Assembly (NCBI GenBank): GCA_013287915.1
Contig: JABDCX010000007.1
Coordinates: 1-64,000 of the forward strand
Length of the DNA: 64,000 bases
Direction of reading: 5' to 3'
Source: Chlamydiota bacterium
GTDB lineage: Bacteria; Chlamydiota; Chlamydiia; Chlamydiales; Parachlamydiaceae
The translations under genes and the position numbers were made by a program. Shown here one piece after another: positions 1-8,022 of the stretch. Under the pieces are notes generated by a model that saw only the letters and a list, made by a program, of their open reading frames with translations, was not told where the DNA came from and searched no databases. Position 1 is the first letter of the stretch; every line of letters begins with the position of its first letter.

Positions 1-289
1 ACCACGAATAGGGCACAAACGATTGTGCAGCCAAGTGGAAAATCACCTCCGGCTGCGCCTGCTCAATCGCGCGGTACACAGAATCTTGCGTGGTAATATC
101 TCCATCAATCAAATGGACGCTAGGGTGATTGAGCAAGTGTTCAATGCGCCAAAGGTTGGGAGAAGCAGAGCGGCGGACGAGACCATAAATCGTATAACCT
201 TGAGAAAGAAGATGATCAGCCATGATAGACCCATCCATTCCGGTTATCCCCGTGATAAAAGCGTTTCCCTTTTTTTTCTGTAATGACAT
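1..289 (-). CDS. gmd: GDP-mannose 4,6-dehydratase, 5' end only
   Basis: The gene runs off the left edge; only about 96 N-terminal residues are visible, read from an ATG at 289. They form the start of an NAD(P)-dependent short-chain dehydrogenase fold: a glycine-rich dinucleotide loop (TGITGMDGS, about residues 14-22), then GLVRRS, the DGDIT segment and the conserved FHLAAQS stretch. TGxxGxDGS followed by GLVRRSS is characteristic of Gmd, which converts GDP-mannose to GDP-4-keto-6-deoxymannose on the way to GDP-fucose or GDP-rhamnose. It lies downstream of a GT4 glycosyltransferase on the same strand (69 bp gap), which fits a surface-glycan cluster continuing beyond the window. A related GDP-sugar dehydratase is possible because the rest is missing. 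Confidence 0.85.
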   Translation of the reverse strand, partial: MSLQKKKGNAFITGITGMDGSIMADHLLSQGYTIYGLVRRSASPNLWRIEHLLNHPSVHLIDGDITTQDSVYRAIEQAQPEVIFHLAAQSFVPYSW

Positions 290-358
290 AGATGCTCTCC
301 TTCGTGATCACGCATGGTATCTCAAAGAGGCAATTTCCGCAATCAGGATAGATCTCAA

Positions 359-1597
359 TCAAGAGCGGCAAAAGAGTATCTTGTAGAGCTTGCGTGGAGC
401 CCGGGCTAATCGGGGTAAAAACTTCTCCCAAAAATTGATACAAGAGAAAAGCCTGATACTCCACTGTTTACCCCGATATGTTTTACTCAGAAAATCGGGT
501 TGGATCTGGTTTAAGCGGCTTACGAGATGGCGCCCCATCTCACTTTGGGAATGAAACTGAAGAATGTCTTGCCGTGCTTTTCGTCCTGTGAGTCGAGTCT
601 CTTCTGGATGTTTCCAAACATAATCCATCCAAAATGCTGCATGGTCGATATCAACTTCGGCCCAAATAGAATCTACTGGATAAGGGAGTGTTGTGTGTCC
701 AACACGCACTAATTGATAAGCGCACAGAAAACTGTTGGTTTCATTCATAAAATCGAGATTTCCAGAATATCCAGTGGCAATGACAGGCTTTTCCATCAGC
801 ATTGCCTCCGCCATCGTCAAGCCAAATCCCTCTGTGCGGTGAAGCGAAACGTAGCAATCACAGGCATTCATCAAAGCGTACAGTCGCTCAAAAGGCATTG
901 ACTCATCGATCAAAATGATCCGTTGATCTTGTGCACAATCATCCGACAAACGCTTGAAATCTTCTGGCAACTTCGTTCCGTTATGAGTTTTGATGACAAG
1001 TTGAACGGGTTCATTTTTCGAAAAAGCCTTGCAAAAAGCCCGAATCAGAGCAAATGGGTTTTTGCGCTCTGCTACACTCCTAAAATCAAAACAAAACAAG
1101 AAAGTGAAACGTTCGAGCAATCCAAAACTTGCTTTAGCAAGAGAAGGAAGCTGGGTTTTCGGCTCAACTGCCTGAGGAATATGATGCACCGGGATCGAAA
1201 CAGCTTGTGAAATGCACTCTTTGAGATACTGCGTCGACACCCACACCTCATCAAATAATTCGAGACCTTTTTTCATCTTTTGAGGAAGACGACTTGCCTC
1301 CCAGAAGCACCAGGCAATATTATAACGCCCTTTCATTAAGCGGTGCATGTGATAATTAAAAGCACGGACCATCGTATTGATACATGGAGCAAATATATTG
1401 ACCTCATAAATCCCTTGAGTGACATAATACCCTGGTAAATCTTCATTCATGATATCAGGCCGCCACAACTCTGGAATCAAAACGTAAGGGATATTCTGCT
1501 TTTCCAATGAAGCCACTAATTGACGCCCCGATTCAGCAAGACCATGCGGCCCGTGAAAATTGCCAATGACGTTAACCCCCTTCACATTCCCTCTCAT
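359..1597 (-). CDS. GT4-family glycosyltransferase
   Basis: A 412-residue protein with the two-domain GT-B layout of group 1 glycosyltransferases. The N-terminal half has the short glycine/histidine acceptor-side segment (GNFHGPHGLAESGR, about residues 12-25). The C-terminal half has a donor-site E-x7-E motif (EGFGLTMAE, residues 256-264) followed by KPVIATGYSGN. It probably transfers a nucleotide-sugar residue to a growing polysaccharide or glycolipid in the cytoplasm; donor and acceptor cannot be read from sequence. The gmd gene downstream suggests a fucose- or rhamnose-containing glycan. The ATG at 1597 is the first good start. It is divergent from the cyclophilin gene across 81 bp. Confidence 0.85.
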   Translation of the reverse strand: MRGNVKGVNVIGNFHGPHGLAESGRQLVASLEKQNIPYVLIPELWRPDIMNEDLPGYYVTQGIYEVNIFAPCINTMVRAFNYHMHRLMKGRYNIAWCFWEASRLPQKMKKGLELFDEVWVSTQYLKECISQAVSIPVHHIPQAVEPKTQLPSLAKASFGLLERFTFLFCFDFRSVAERKNPFALIRAFCKAFSKNEPVQLVIKTHNGTKLPEDFKRLSDDCAQDQRIILIDESMPFERLYALMNACDCYVSLHRTEGFGLTMAEAMLMEKPVIATGYSGNLDFMNETNSFLCAYQLVRVGHTTLPYPVDSIWAEVDIDHAAFWMDYVWKHPEETRLTGRKARQDILQFHSQSEMGRHLVSRLNQIQPDFLSKTYRGKQWSIRLFSCINFWEKFLPRLARAPRKLYKILFCRS

Positions 1598-1620
1598 TTT
1601 ATCTCCGACAACATAGATTT

Positions 1621-1650
1621 GTTGAATTATTTCTTTTGCTTCCGCTAAAA
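1621..1650 (+). promoter_or_regulatory. candidate sigma70-type promoter for the cyclophilin gene
   Basis: TTGAAT (1621-1626) and TAAAAT (1645-1650) are separated by 18 bp, about 30 bp ahead of the ATG at 1679. A GGAGG ribosome-binding site lies at 1669-1673. The -10 match is moderate, so the assignment is tentative. Confidence 0.35.
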
Positions 1651-1678
1651 TCCAAAAATTGAAAACCTGGAGGATAAC

Positions 1679-2248
1679 ATGAATAAGTTAATTCTATCAA
1701 TTGCTCTTTTTGCCTGCTCTTGCACCCTTTTAAACACCCTTTATGCGAAGGAAAAACCCGCTATGAATACTAATCGCCCGACAATCGTCATGGAAACCAC
1801 TCAAGGCAACATCGAACTCGTTCTCTACCCCGACATTGCACCTAAAACGGTAGAGAACTTTGTCACTCATATCCAAAACCACTACTACGATGGGCTGACT
1901 TTTCACCGCGTCATCCCCCATTTCATGATTCAAGGAGGCGACCCCAGCGGCAATGGAACAGGCGGCAAATCGATTTGGGGCAAACCTTTTGCAGATGAAT
2001 TCGACAGCAAAGTGCAATTCGACAAAAAAGGATTGCTTGCCATGGCCAATGCCGGTCCCAACACCAATGGCAGTCAGTTTTTTATCACGACAACCCTCAC
2101 TCCCTGGCTGAATAACAAGCATACCATTTTCGGCGAAGTCACCAAAGGGTACGATGTCGTTGAAAAGATCGAGAAAACACCCGCAAGACCTCAAGACAAC
2201 CGTCCCCTGACGGAACAAAAAATCATTAAGATGTATGTGAAAAAATAA
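1679..2248 (+). CDS. exported cyclophilin-type peptidyl-prolyl isomerase
   Basis: 189 residues: an N-terminal signal peptide (hydrophobic about residues 4-20, small residues before KEKPA) and one cyclophilin domain. The catalytic segment FHRVIPHFMIQGGDPSGNG (about residues 75-93, Arg77) and the ANAGPNTNGSQFFIT stretch are intact. The family catalyses cis-trans isomerisation of X-Pro bonds. The signal peptide places it in the periplasm or outside the cell, like PpiA or chlamydial Mip-type foldases, where it may assist folding of outer-membrane proteins. It is preceded by a strong GGAGG site and begins a run of plus-strand genes for exported proteins. The family is certain; the exact orthologue is not. 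Confidence 0.93.
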   Translation: MNKLILSIALFACSCTLLNTLYAKEKPAMNTNRPTIVMETTQGNIELVLYPDIAPKTVENFVTHIQNHYYDGLTFHRVIPHFMIQGGDPSGNGTGGKSIWGKPFADEFDSKVQFDKKGLLAMANAGPNTNGSQFFITTTLTPWLNNKHTIFGEVTKGYDVVEKIEKTPARPQDNRPLTEQKIIKMYVKK

Positions 2249-2276
2249 CCCCCTTATTATCCAAGGCATCACAATT

Positions 2277-3512
2277 ATGCATCACTTCCTCTCTCTGCTC
2301 TTATTGAGCTTCTTCACGACTGGATCTGCTTTTGCCTCTTTCGACTCCTATCCAGACACAACACAGGATGTCGGTTCGACTTTTGTGACCCACTTCGATA
2401 CCTATCCAGAAACGGTACAGGATGTCTGTTCGACTTGTGTGACTCAATTTGAGAATCTCTATTTCAATCCGAAGTCATCCGCTTTTTTAACCTTGGGAGA
2501 GAACATTGATCTCGATAAATCGATTTACCTTGAAGATAAAAGAGGTTACATTTGGAAGAACCGCAACCGTGAAACGTTCCCCTCTAAAAGGGAGCAGAAA
2601 ACATTTGGCTCCTCCCTAATCGTATTGGAATCCAACTCAACTCCAAACCATAGCAACCACTATTTTCACTTTTTAGAGCATTTGCTTGCACTTTGGACGT
2701 TCGGAGGTGAAGAAAATCGAGAACAGATCGACCTATTTCTCCTTGCAAGCAACGGATCTACGCCACCCAAAAACTGGAAAGGCACTAACGACATAACCTA
2801 TCATTTGATCAAAGCCGCCTTTCCAAATGCAGAGATTTTAGCCTGGAAAGAATTCATGGCGGTTTCGCCAGAGCATCTCATCCGTTTTGAGACAGCACTT
2901 GTCTCTGATCGTAGCATGGAGATATTCAAGACAGAACCGTATCGAACAGATCGGATGTTAGGCAGTTATTTTCAATCTCTCACAAAAGAGAGCTTAGACC
3001 ACCTCGCTACCTGTGTTTATGACTACTTTCAAACAGAAATTACCCCAACTGATGAGCTCGTCGTTACCTACATCCCTCGTTTCGAAAAACGGTGGTTACA
3101 ACCAGAATGCGAAGAACAGCTCCTTGCACAAATTCGGGAGTTGCCCAATGTCCGCCTCCAAGTAATTGATTTGGCTGCCATCCCATTTGAAGAACAGATT
3201 CAAGTCATTGCCAATACTGACGTCCTCCTGGGCGTCCATGGTAATGGCTTTAGCAATGTTTTATTCCTTCCAAGCCATGCCACTGTCATTGAGCTGTTTC
3301 CAGAAAAATCGTTTCGAGTCGAATACCGCATCTTAGCTAAAGCTCGTGAATTGGCCTATTGGGGTTGGATCGACCAAAGAGGCTGGATGGGAGATAGAGC
3401 TGTCGAGAGGACGGGATGCTTTGGCGTCGTTCGCCACATATATGGAACCGTCAAAGTCGAAGTGGATCCTATTGTCTCTGTTATACGTCAAATCAAAAAA
3501 CCGGCTCTATAA
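2277..3512 (+). CDS. GT61-family (DUF563) glycosyltransferase with signal peptide
   Basis: 411 residues. A signal peptide (hydrophobic about residues 4-20, AFA/SF cleavage region) leads into an odd N-terminal tandem repeat of about 19 residues: FDSYPDTTQDVGSTFVTH followed by FDTYPETVQDVCSTCVTQ. The rest matches the DUF563/GT61 fold, with ANTDVLLGVHGNGFSN and LFLPSHATVIELFP (about residues 310-340) as the diagnostic C-terminal part. GT61 enzymes transfer sugars such as xylose or GlcNAc in the eukaryotic secretory pathway and in some bacteria. A signal peptide on a nucleotide-sugar-dependent enzyme is notable, because donor sugar is not expected in the periplasm. The gene sits 28 bp after the cyclophilin gene and 39 bp before the sulfotransferase pair, suggesting joint glycosylation and sulfation. 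Confidence 0.8.
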   Translation: MHHFLSLLLLSFFTTGSAFASFDSYPDTTQDVGSTFVTHFDTYPETVQDVCSTCVTQFENLYFNPKSSAFLTLGENIDLDKSIYLEDKRGYIWKNRNRETFPSKREQKTFGSSLIVLESNSTPNHSNHYFHFLEHLLALWTFGGEENREQIDLFLLASNGSTPPKNWKGTNDITYHLIKAAFPNAEILAWKEFMAVSPEHLIRFETALVSDRSMEIFKTEPYRTDRMLGSYFQSLTKESLDHLATCVYDYFQTEITPTDELVVTYIPRFEKRWLQPECEEQLLAQIRELPNVRLQVIDLAAIPFEEQIQVIANTDVLLGVHGNGFSNVLFLPSHATVIELFPEKSFRVEYRILAKARELAYWGWIDQRGWMGDRAVERTGCFGVVRHIYGTVKVEVDPIVSVIRQIKKPAL

Positions 3513-3551
3513 TTTAACATATTAGGCTGTTGACACAATGTCGAGAAACCT

Positions 3552-4319
3552 ATGACTAAATATGCATCGTTCTTTACGCTCTTTTTCTTGTTGTTTAACT
3601 TTACACAGGTAAATGCTGCACCCTCAGCGCCCTCTTTTTCTCTGTTCGGTGCACACAAATGGAGTAGAGTTTACCTCGCAACCTATCCCCGCTCTGGCAA
3701 TCATTGGATTCGCTATTTGATCGAAGAATCCTCAGGAATTGCAACAAGCTCTATCGGTGTTGATCTGATCCCTCCCCATCTCAAACGTCCATTTCCATGG
3801 GGTGGCTATTGTCCCTTTCGCGGATACGAAGGCAACCGACGCTATCCAACAAGAGAAGATATCGTCGTGATAAAAACACATTCTTCTTCGGATGTGGCCC
3901 ATCAAGATTTCCTGGCCGCAATCAGAATTGTGAGGCACCCGCTCGATAGCATTTATTCCTACTACGTTCTTCGAAGCACTCAGAATAATCGACCCATAGA
4001 ACCGTATATCCCGCGAGAGTTCTTGCTATTTGCAGTTCAAGAGTGGAAAGATTTTCAAGATTATTGGGATGGAAAACCGAACGTCGCGACTTTCCGATAC
4101 GAAGATATGCTGACAAATCCATTTGGTATCTTGAAAGAGATGTTGAACATCTGCCACTACAAATGCACCGATGCAGACATCCAAAGAGCTGTAGATCGCT
4201 ATCCGCCTGAAGGATATCCCCTGAAACATCTGAAGCATTATACCGAAGAGGATCTTGACTTGGTCTTCAGCGAGCTCGGAGAGCGAATGAAGAAGTATGG
4301 TTACGGGTTGCAGATTTAA
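3552..4319 (+). CDS. exported PAPS-dependent sulfotransferase, copy 1
   Basis: 255 residues with a signal peptide (hydrophobic about residues 5-18, VNAAP cleavage region) and a sulfotransferase domain. The 5'-phosphosulfate loop is TYPRSGNHW (residues 44-52). IKTH (His110) matches the catalytic-base segment of SULT enzymes. The 3'-phosphate-binding segment is RIVRHPLDSIYSYY (about 125-138). The family moves sulfate from PAPS to hydroxyl groups of glycans, lipids or small molecules. A signal peptide would put the enzyme outside the cytoplasm, where bacterial PAPS is absent, so action on host material or a host PAPS pool is a possible inference; a signal-anchor topology is the alternative. It is the first of two tandem copies, directly after the GT61 gene. 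Confidence 0.85.
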   Translation: MTKYASFFTLFFLLFNFTQVNAAPSAPSFSLFGAHKWSRVYLATYPRSGNHWIRYLIEESSGIATSSIGVDLIPPHLKRPFPWGGYCPFRGYEGNRRYPTREDIVVIKTHSSSDVAHQDFLAAIRIVRHPLDSIYSYYVLRSTQNNRPIEPYIPREFLLFAVQEWKDFQDYWDGKPNVATFRYEDMLTNPFGILKEMLNICHYKCTDADIQRAVDRYPPEGYPLKHLKHYTEEDLDLVFSELGERMKKYGYGLQI

Positions 4320-4359
4320 TTTAACTTTTCAGGCTGTTGATACAATGTCTGGAAAACCT

Positions 4360-5133
4360 ATGACTAACTACGCATCGATCCTCGTGCTCTTTTTCTTGTT
4401 ATTCAACTTTGCAACGGTGAATGCTGCGCCTTCAACACCCTCTTTTTCTCTGTTCGGCACGCATAAATGGAACAGAGTGTACCTCGCAACCTATCCCCGC
4501 TCTGGCAATCATTGGTCCCGCTATTTGATAGAAGAAGCCTCCGGGATTGCAACAAGCTCTCTTTATGAGGAGACAGTTGATCAACACCCTCCCCATCTCA
4601 AACACTTGTTTCCCTGGGGTGGGTACTGTCCTTTTCATGGATATGAAGGCAACCGACGCTATCCAACAAGAAAAGATATTGTGGTGATAAAAACGCACCG
4701 CCGTTCAGATCTTTATCATCCAGACTACCAGGCCGCAATCAGAATTGTGAGACACCCGCTCGATAGCCTTTATTCCCATTACGTTTTGAGGTGCGCTCAG
4801 GAAAATCAACCCATCGACCCATATATCCCTCGAGAGTTCTTGCTCGATGCGATTCGAAAGTGGAAGGAATTTCAAGATTATTGGGATGGAAAGCCGAATG
4901 TCGTGACATTCCGCTATGAAGATATGCTGGAAAATCCGTTTGATGTCTTGAAAGAGATGTTGAACATCTGCCGCTATAAGTGCACTGATGCAGACATCCA
5001 AAGAGCTGTCGATCGCTATCCGCCTGAAGGGTATCCGCTGAAGCATTTGAAACATTATACGGAAGAGGATCTCGAGTTGGTCTTCAGCGAGCTCGGTGAG
5101 CGGATGAAGAAATACGGTTATGGGTTGCCGTGA
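4360..5133 (+). CDS. exported PAPS-dependent sulfotransferase, copy 2
   Basis: 257 residues, closely similar to the preceding gene along its whole length, with the same signal peptide type, TYPRSGNHW loop, IKTH catalytic segment and RIVRHPLDSLYSHY 3'-phosphate motif. The ATG at 4360 is chosen over an upstream in-frame ATG at 4297 because it matches the paralogue's start and keeps the signal peptide at the very N-terminus; the longer form would overlap copy 1. Differences cluster in the loop after the signal domain (TSSLYEETVDQH versus TSSIGVDLI) and after IKTH (RRSDLYH versus SSSDVAH). Such loops may contact the acceptor, which hints at divergence in substrate. The 3' end overlaps the convergent type III PKS gene by 16 bp. 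Confidence 0.85.
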   Translation: MTNYASILVLFFLLFNFATVNAAPSTPSFSLFGTHKWNRVYLATYPRSGNHWSRYLIEEASGIATSSLYEETVDQHPPHLKHLFPWGGYCPFHGYEGNRRYPTRKDIVVIKTHRRSDLYHPDYQAAIRIVRHPLDSLYSHYVLRCAQENQPIDPYIPREFLLDAIRKWKEFQDYWDGKPNVVTFRYEDMLENPFDVLKEMLNICRYKCTDADIQRAVDRYPPEGYPLKHLKHYTEEDLELVFSELGERMKKYGYGLP

Positions 5134-6209
5134 AGGAGCAAGCCTTCGATGGAGAGGCCGGGGCCAAAGCCGATTCCGGCAGCCCAGGGGTGCCTTTGGT
5201 TCTGGTGGCGCAAGTGATCGAGAACGAAGAGAAATGTCGCGCTCGACATGTTGCCGTAATTGGCGAGCGTGTGCCAGGACGCTTCGGTTTGAGTGGGAGT
5301 AAGGGATAGCTTCTTTTCGATCGTCTGAACGATCGCCTTGCCACCGGGATGGATCGGCCAGTCGCAATTCTCTATTGTCGTGTGGGAGCCTAGCAATCCT
5401 TCGGCAAACGCGCGGATCTGCCGAGAAATACTGATCGGCACATAGTTCGAGAGCTTCATGACAAAGCCGTGGTCGCTGGCTTCCCAGCGCATCTGTTGCT
5501 CGGAATCCTTCAACCCATGGGAAGTGTGTTTTACCATCTCCCAAAGGGGCTTTTCTTGTTCTGTGGGGAAACACCCAATGATAGCTGCAGCAGCCCCGTC
5601 GGCAAAGAGGGTATTTGCAAGCAGAGAATCTTGACTGTGGTCTGCTTGTAGATGGAGTGTGCACAGCTCTGTGCACACTAAAAGGATCCGGTTTTGTGGG
5701 TTCCCTTTTGCGAGAGCGTGTGCAACTTCTAAACCTTTGAATGCCCCAAAACACCCCATAAAATTGATCCCTAAGCGAGACAGAGATGGGTTCAACTTCA
5801 AGCCCATCATCAAACTAAATTCGATGCCGGGAATCACCACTCCTGTGCAGGAGACAGAAATGATGTGGGTAATCGTTAAGGGATCGCCTCCCCACTCCTG
5901 AAGTGCTTTCTCGGCTGCTTGTTGGGCAAGCTGAATTGCTTCTCGCTTGTAAAACTCGTTGCGCGCTGTCATTCCGGGAACGGTTTTAGGGTAATCTGCA
6001 CTCAAAAAAGTGCGTTCAGATGGGGGTTTGAGATAATCATCTGTCACGATATGGCGTTTTTCAATCCCCGAATTTTGGTACAATTTTGTGACGTTTTCCC
6101 GTTGCTCGGGATCGTAATCAAACAGCATACAGCTCTTCGACAGCGCCTCTGCCTGAGTGACAAAATGGGGAGGGACCGCTGTTGCTAAAGCTAAAATCGA
6201 ACCACGCAT
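5118..6209 (-). CDS. type III polyketide synthase (chalcone/stilbene synthase family)
   Basis: 363 residues, full length for the family. The Cys-His-Asn triad is intact: Cys153 in FMGCFGAFKGL, His287 in IHPGGKAIVQ, and Asn320 in NYGNMSSATFLFV. The C-terminal GFGPGLSIEGLLL loop is also typical. Type III synthases extend an acyl-CoA starter with malonyl-CoA without a carrier protein and cyclise to pyrones, resorcinols or phloroglucinols. The starter is unknown. It is the last gene of a three-gene operon after an FAD oxidoreductase (9 bp gap) and a SAM methyltransferase, which would tailor the product by oxidation or reduction and methylation. It converges on, and overlaps by 16 bp, the second sulfotransferase. 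Family assignment is firm. Confidence 0.95.
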   Translation of the reverse strand: MRGSILALATAVPPHFVTQAEALSKSCMLFDYDPEQRENVTKLYQNSGIEKRHIVTDDYLKPPSERTFLSADYPKTVPGMTARNEFYKREAIQLAQQAAEKALQEWGGDPLTITHIISVSCTGVVIPGIEFSLMMGLKLNPSLSRLGINFMGCFGAFKGLEVAHALAKGNPQNRILLVCTELCTLHLQADHSQDSLLANTLFADGAAAAIIGCFPTEQEKPLWEMVKHTSHGLKDSEQQMRWEASDHGFVMKLSNYVPISISRQIRAFAEGLLGSHTTIENCDWPIHPGGKAIVQTIEKKLSLTPTQTEASWHTLANYGNMSSATFLFVLDHLRHQNQRHPWAAGIGFGPGLSIEGLLLHGNP

Positions 6210-6218
6210 TATATGAAC

Positions 6219-7265
6219 CTATCGAGTTAAGTAATAAAGAGGATGGAGAAGACTTGGAAAACATCTGCCCAGGTAACAGACCGCGCGCTGTCCACTCGAG
6301 TGCAAAGCAGCTGCATGCAACACCTGGCCCCAAAACAGCAATCTGCGATTTTCTTGTCTCCAACGCTTTTTAAAGCCCTGAAAATCGCGACGCACTGCAT
6401 ACTCAGCCGCCAGCATGCCACTTTTGATCGCCAAGGTCAACCCATTCCCTGTGACGGGAGGGATCGTCGCAGCCGCATCCCCTACAAAATAGACGTGGGG
6501 CCAATCTGGGGGATGTTTCATCCCAAATGCAGGAGCTGGGGTTGTCATCCAATCGGCAAAAAGCAACGTTCCCTTCGACAAAAGGGCTTTAATCTGTGGA
6601 TGGGTGTTGAGGAGAGCTTCCACGCCATTTCCAGAGCGATTCCATTGCTCCCATGTCTCTGCACGGACAAGGGCTGCTACATTGCATTTCCCCTCCTCGA
6701 TCGGAGATATCCCTAAATACCCCTTCTCAAAAAAAAACATGTTTAAAGCTCCGCGTGTTTCCACATGTGCAAAGTGGGCTTTAATTCCCCTATAAGGCAA
6801 TTTTGGCGGTTGTTGCGACAGATATGGAAGGCGTCCCGTGGCAATAATGACATTGGGAACGTGAAGAGTGGTGCCATTGGAAAGCTCAAGCCGATGCCCG
6901 GCCAGTCCTGGTTCAAAGTGCAAAACGCGTGTGTTCGTCAAGAACGTTGCCTTCTCAGCCCGTTTGACGAGCTCAGGGTCTAATACGAGGTGGGATAATC
7001 CCCCTGCAGGTGAAGGAAAATGGTAGCGCAAGGCGTCATTTCCCACATGAAAGACTGCTTCTTCAATCTCAACAGGACAAATCCCCCAACGGCGTAAAAT
7101 GGGGAGCGCTTCTGGAGAAAGAAACTCCCCACACACTTTTTGGGCTGGGTACTCCCCTGCTTCGATGATCAGCGAACGCACCCCAAGTTCCCCAAGGTGA
7201 ATCGCCGCGCACAACCCTGCAACGCCGCCTCCGATAATGATATAGTCGTATTCTGTTTTTTTCAT
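6219..7265 (-). CDS. FAD-dependent oxidoreductase (geranylgeranyl-reductase/FixC-like)
   Basis: 348 residues. An N-terminal Rossmann loop (IIIGGGVAGL, about residues 9-18) is followed by an acidic end of beta-2 (IIEAG), KVCGEFLSPEA near residue 50, and a second FAD contact VGDAAATIPPVTGNGL (about 269-285). This is the group of flavoproteins that includes geranylgeranyl reductases and aromatic hydroxylases, and such genes often accompany bacterial type III PKSs. It probably modifies the PKS product. The ATG at 7265 is chosen because it overlaps the upstream methyltransferase stop in an ATGA arrangement and follows GGTGGTGA; an in-frame ATG lies seven codons upstream at 7286. The substrate is unknown. 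Confidence 0.85.
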   Translation of the reverse strand: MKKTEYDYIIIGGGVAGLCAAIHLGELGVRSLIIEAGEYPAQKVCGEFLSPEALPILRRWGICPVEIEEAVFHVGNDALRYHFPSPAGGLSHLVLDPELVKRAEKATFLTNTRVLHFEPGLAGHRLELSNGTTLHVPNVIIATGRLPYLSQQPPKLPYRGIKAHFAHVETRGALNMFFFEKGYLGISPIEEGKCNVAALVRAETWEQWNRSGNGVEALLNTHPQIKALLSKGTLLFADWMTTPAPAFGMKHPPDWPHVYFVGDAAATIPPVTGNGLTLAIKSGMLAAEYAVRRDFQGFKKRWRQENRRLLFWGQVLHAAALHSSGQRAVCYLGRCFPSLLHPLYYLTR

Positions 7266-7966
7266 TTTGTAATCACCACCATCCATCTAAACGCCCAATG
7301 CCATGCAAGCGAAAAGCGCTCCTTGGCAATTCCAGCTTGATCCCTATACAGCCTCCAATCTTCCCGCACAAACCCGCGTCGAATCGAAACAAGCCCATCG
7401 TGCCAAACCATCCGATTGGGAAATGCAAAAGGAGCCACAAGCGCAAACCCCACTGTGGCTAAAGGATGGCGATGCAGATCGTTGAAAATGACAGCCTGAG
7501 AGGCGATCTGGTCCGCCGTTTTCAAAAATGAGATGAGAGAGGAGTCAGATAAGTGGTGACACACAAGTGTAGAGGTGACGACGTCGAAACTACCAGGGAG
7601 AAAGGGAAGATCAGGGGTTGGAATGTGGATAAATTCTAAATTGTTGAGACGCGGAGAGGCCACCCTTAAGCGCTCTTGAGCAAAGGCGATGGCTTCAGGG
7701 GCAATATCAACCCCCACAACGCGTGCGCTTGGATAGCGCTGCGCGAGTTTGATCGTAAACAACCCACCCCCACATCCGACATCGAGGATCGAACAGGGAG
7801 CGCGATCAAGGGAGTCAAAAGCACGAAAAGTGGCCTTGTCCCCTCCTAAAAAGCGGCCAACCCGGTCGAGTTTCTCGAGACAATCCACGTATTGGCTCGC
7901 CGAATAGTTGCCGCTATCCATCCACTCCCTCTCGAGGGACCTACGGCAATAATTCCAAGTAATCAT
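7262..7966 (-). CDS. class I SAM-dependent methyltransferase
   Basis: 234 residues from the ATG at 7966, which has a GGGGAGAG site at ideal distance; an in-frame ATG 16 codons upstream (8014) is less likely. Motif I is ILDVGCGGGLF (about residues 60-70), followed by VGVDIAPEAI, PFLPGSFDVVTSTLVCHHL (motif II/III region) and a methyltransferase-like C-terminus. It is the first gene of the type III PKS operon and overlaps the FAD oxidoreductase gene by 4 bp, so the two are probably translationally coupled. Likely role: O- or C-methylation of the polyketide. It is divergent from uhpC. Confidence 0.88.
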   Translation of the reverse strand: MITWNYCRRSLEREWMDSGNYSASQYVDCLEKLDRVGRFLGGDKATFRAFDSLDRAPCSILDVGCGGGLFTIKLAQRYPSARVVGVDIAPEAIAFAQERLRVASPRLNNLEFIHIPTPDLPFLPGSFDVVTSTLVCHHLSDSSLISFLKTADQIASQAVIFNDLHRHPLATVGFALVAPFAFPNRMVWHDGLVSIRRGFVREDWRLYRDQAGIAKERFSLAWHWAFRWMVVITK

Positions 7967-8013
7967 TTGAATCTCTCCCCGTTTGAATTCATATGGCAAG
8001 TTAATGTAAATCA

Positions 8014-8022
8014 TGATATAAT
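8014..8022 (+). promoter_or_regulatory. extended -10 promoter for uhpC
   Basis: TGATATAAT at 8014-8022 is a perfect extended -10 (TGn-TATAAT), 36 bp ahead of the TTG start of uhpC. No good -35 is visible at 17 bp (TGGCAA at 7994-7999). An AGGAG site is at 8046-8050. Confidence 0.5.

Larger units (their letters stand above)
3512..5133 (+). repeat. tandem gene duplication including the leader
   Basis: Two copies of about 800 bp lie head to tail (about 3512-4317 and 4318-5133). The duplication covers the sulfotransferase gene and its short upstream leader: aggctgttgacacaatgtc before copy 1 and aggctgttgatacaatgtc before copy 2. Both starts are offset by 808 bp. The copies have diverged at many positions, so the event is not very recent. 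Confidence 0.85.

Noticed and set aside
216-464. 82-codon minus-strand frame overlapping the gmd start
   Set aside because: It lies across the ends of gmd and the GT4 gene in another frame, and has no ribosome-binding site or family resemblance.
4705-5754. 349-codon minus-strand frame across the sulfotransferase/PKS junction
   Set aside because: It covers the catalytic parts of two strongly supported genes in a wrong frame and reads as low-quality, Arg/Ser-rich sequence.
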